Origin: Paramecium tetraurelia
Lineage: Eukaryota > Ciliophora > Oligohymenophorea > Peniculida > Parameciidae
Assembly (NCBI RefSeq): GCF_000165425.1
Contig: NW_001799012.1
Span: forward strand, 4,159 to 68,158
DNA: 64,000 bases
Reading direction: 5' to 3'
Shown: positions 62,135-64,000 of the stretch, one piece after another
Layout: each line of letters begins with the position of its first letter
How positions within the stretch are numbered: the stretch's first letter is position 1
The notes under the pieces: generated by a model
What the model was told of the DNA's origin: nothing
The model's database searches: none
The model's input: the letters and a program-made list of their open reading frames with translations, nothing else
Program-made: the position numbers and the translations under genes

Positions 62135-63572
62135 ATGGTAATAATTAAATTGAACTAAGAGTTCTTACAGTTAAGCATGAAAGTTAGTAAAATAAATGAA
62201 TATGGAAATAAACATACAAGATATTTCGTGTTAACCAATAAAAAAATTTTACTATTGAACAAATCAAGTAACAACAATGTCATTTAAAAGCGATTAGAAG
62301 GAAAGTACTTCTGTCCTTTATCATTGGGATCACGATTTCCTCCAAGAGTTTTGAGTTCATATTACATTTTAAAAATGAATATGATGATGATGATCTCAGA
62401 TTACAAACTGAGAGTAGATCCAGATTAATTGAATTCATTGTCAAGACTTATGCACTTGAGTTTCACATCCCTTTAGCCTCATACTAAGTTCAAGATTTGA
62501 ATCTGAAGAAATATGTAGTCTATAAACAGGATAGGCATAAACAAATTTCTAAGTTGCCAAGTGTTAAAGCAAACTACTTAAATTATAAGCCCATTTTGGA
62601 AGAATAAGAGAATTTTTTAAAAATGCAACAAATATATCAATAAGATACTGCATCAAAATTATTATTTGGAGAGTTCTTATTGCAATTAAAAGATTTTGAG
62701 TTAAGAAAGATTCTATGTGAGGGAAGCATATCATAAATAGTGTAGATATTAAATACAAAAACACACACCTATCATATTATGAAATGTATCAGCAAAGAAG
62801 ATTGTGGTTGGTTAAATCTGAATGAGTTTGTCACTTTTGAAAATTATGTAATAGATTTAATAGATTTAGTCTCATCATCCATTTTTGATACCTTTGGAAT
62901 ATTGCTTCGAAACTTTCAACAAATATTACTTCATTATGCCATCGGCTAAATGCGATTTGTATAAGAAGTTAGATGAATTGAAGAAATTTGACTAGAAATA
63001 ATTATAATTCATAGCCTAAGAAATGGTTGTAGTTTTGGGGGATTTACATAATAAATAGATCGTCCATGGGGATTTAACTTTGGAGAACATTTTATTAGAT
63101 CAAAGTTATCACATCGCTTTGTGTGATTTCGGATACTTAAGGAGGACATTGAAAAGTAAAGACCAGTTTTATGGGGTTGCTGAGTACACCCCACCAGAGA
63201 CGATCCAAAATAAAGATTATCAATATTATAGTGATTATTGGCAGTTGGGAATCATTTTGTATGAAATGGCTTATGGTCATCCCCCATTTATTGATTACGA
63301 CCAGAACTTAACATTTGATTATATTTTAAACTGCCAATTAGAATTTCCTATTCAAATCGAGGTAGATCCTCAATTAAAAGACCTATTATCGAAAGTAATC
63401 TTTTGAGTCTCTATTTCAGCTATTGTGCAAGGAGCCAACAAAAAGAATTGGATATCAAATGGGGGTCTCAGAGATATAAGAACATGAGTATTTTAAAAAT
63501 ACGAATTGGAAATAAGTATATGATAGACAATTACAGCCACCAGAGTTCGAGAAAAAATTAAAATTGTTTTGA
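62135..63572 (+). CDS. PH-domain kinase of the AGC group with altered catalytic motifs
   Basis: About 464 residues. The N-terminal PH-like domain reads EYGNKHTRYFVLTNKKILLL, KRLEGKYFCPLSLGSRF and SFEFILHFKNEYDD. The kinase follows: MKCISKEDC (Lys), SHHPFLIPLEYCFETFNKYY (after a 22-nt intron), IVHGDLTLENILL, LCDFGYLRR, AEYTPPETI, DYWQLGIILYEMAYG, then after a 25-nt intron CKEPTKRIGYQMG and an AGC-type tail. Odd points: HRD is HGD (Arg lost, 63068-63070), and the Gly loop is poor (CEGSISQIVQ). At about 62341-62350 the PH frame shifts between GSRFPP and SFEFIL; length minus introns leaves a remainder of two, so a base is missing or two are extra. Activity is doubtful but DFG Asp and catalytic Asp remain. 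Confidence 0.75.
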
Positions 63573-63627
63573 ATTTAGTTTTTCATCAATTATTGATATT
63601 TAGAACAGTATATAAATATATTATAAA

Positions 63628-64000
63628 TCACTATTTTTACTTGAACCAGGAAGGGATTAATTTATGGGCAATTTCAGGTTGGATCTGCAATTCCACTTTA
63701 ATTGATAATAAAGATCATAATTACCTTTTTGAAAATCAAAAAAGTTAGGTAATTACACATTTGGGATTGAGAAACCTTCTTATCTAATCTCATCGAAATA
63801 TGGATGAAGCAAAGCCTCCAAAGGTTTCAATCTTTCTTTTGGAGAATATACAAGCAATTTACTAACAAAATCAACAAATAAAGGTTCTGGCTTATATTTA
63901 GCAAACACCTTCAATATTTTTGTATATTACTTTAGCCCATGGATGACACTTTATCTAAGGGAATTTAAATTCTTAATGTTAAGGATTCATTTTTTTAATT
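63628..64000 (-). CDS. GSK3/shaggy kinase, C-terminal part, truncated by the window edge
   Basis: Only the end of the kinase lies in the window: MNPQHQEFKFPQIKCHPWAK, VFAKYKPEPLFVDFVSKLLV, YSPKERLKPLEALLHPYFDE, IRQEGFSIPNVQLPNFFDF and VELQIQPEIAHKLIPSWF, matching the GSK3 C-lobe closely (in GSK3: EFKFPQIKAHPW, ARLTPLEACAHSFFDE). Two introns, 63909-63930 (22 nt) and 63696-63724 (29 nt), both with AAG acceptors, are required by the conserved protein. The stop is TGA at 63628-63630. GSK3 is a multifunctional Ser/Thr kinase; the active site lies outside the window. Confidence 0.92.

Overview
The window looks like macronuclear DNA of a ciliate of the Paramecium type. Nearly every gene reads through TAA and TAG, which must therefore mean glutamine, and ends only at TGA. 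Introns are tiny (about 20-34 nt) with GT..AG ends. The DNA is very AT-rich, gene spacing is a few tens of bases to about 1 kb, and a giant cysteine-rich surface-antigen (PSA-repeat) gene is present. Open frames interrupted by TAA or TAG under the standard code are only pieces of these genes. No tRNA, rRNA, CRISPR array, transposase or telomere repeat was seen.

Layout. 1-19 kb: 5'-truncated TPR gene, a 1310-residue membrane glycoprotein, the 2099-residue PSA surface antigen, a small Cys-rich gene, a von Willebrand A (vWA) gene and a second TPR gene. 19.5-34 kb: CCT-domain protein, an 837-residue protein with a damaged P-loop, two proteins with selenoprotein-W-like (Rdx) domains (one at the end of a huge coiled-coil/LamG-like protein), several coiled-coil proteins, ribosomal eS24 and a WD40 protein. 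35-41.7 kb: two tandem genes built of MORN-like repeats, the second truncated and frameshifted. 42-46.6 kb: ULK-like kinase, Ras/Rab-like GTPase, a decayed vWA tail followed by a second copy of the small Cys-rich gene, and a small membrane protein. 46.9-55 kb: TTLL3-type tubulin ligase with IQ tail, coiled-coil protein, CDPK7-like kinase (EF-PH-kinase), THOC3 and a two-TM protein. 56-64 kb: signal-peptide-peptidase-like protein with a replaced catalytic Asp, two small proteins, uL6, VPS53, a PH-kinase, and the C-terminal part of GSK3 running off the right edge.

The genes do not form an operon. They are a mixed housekeeping, ciliary, signalling and cell-surface set, often in convergent pairs whose stops are only 31-72 bases apart. 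Recurring themes are: introns placed at the same codon in every unit of a repeat protein (TPR and MORN-like), introns whose acceptor must be AAG rather than TAG, an inverted two-gene duplication (13-16 kb against 44.7-45.7 kb), and single-base frameshifts in otherwise conserved genes (uL6, PH-kinase, second MORN gene).

Translations and intron positions were done by hand. Where gene length minus introns came out as an exact multiple of three I say so. Domain names rest on recognised motifs, not on database searches.
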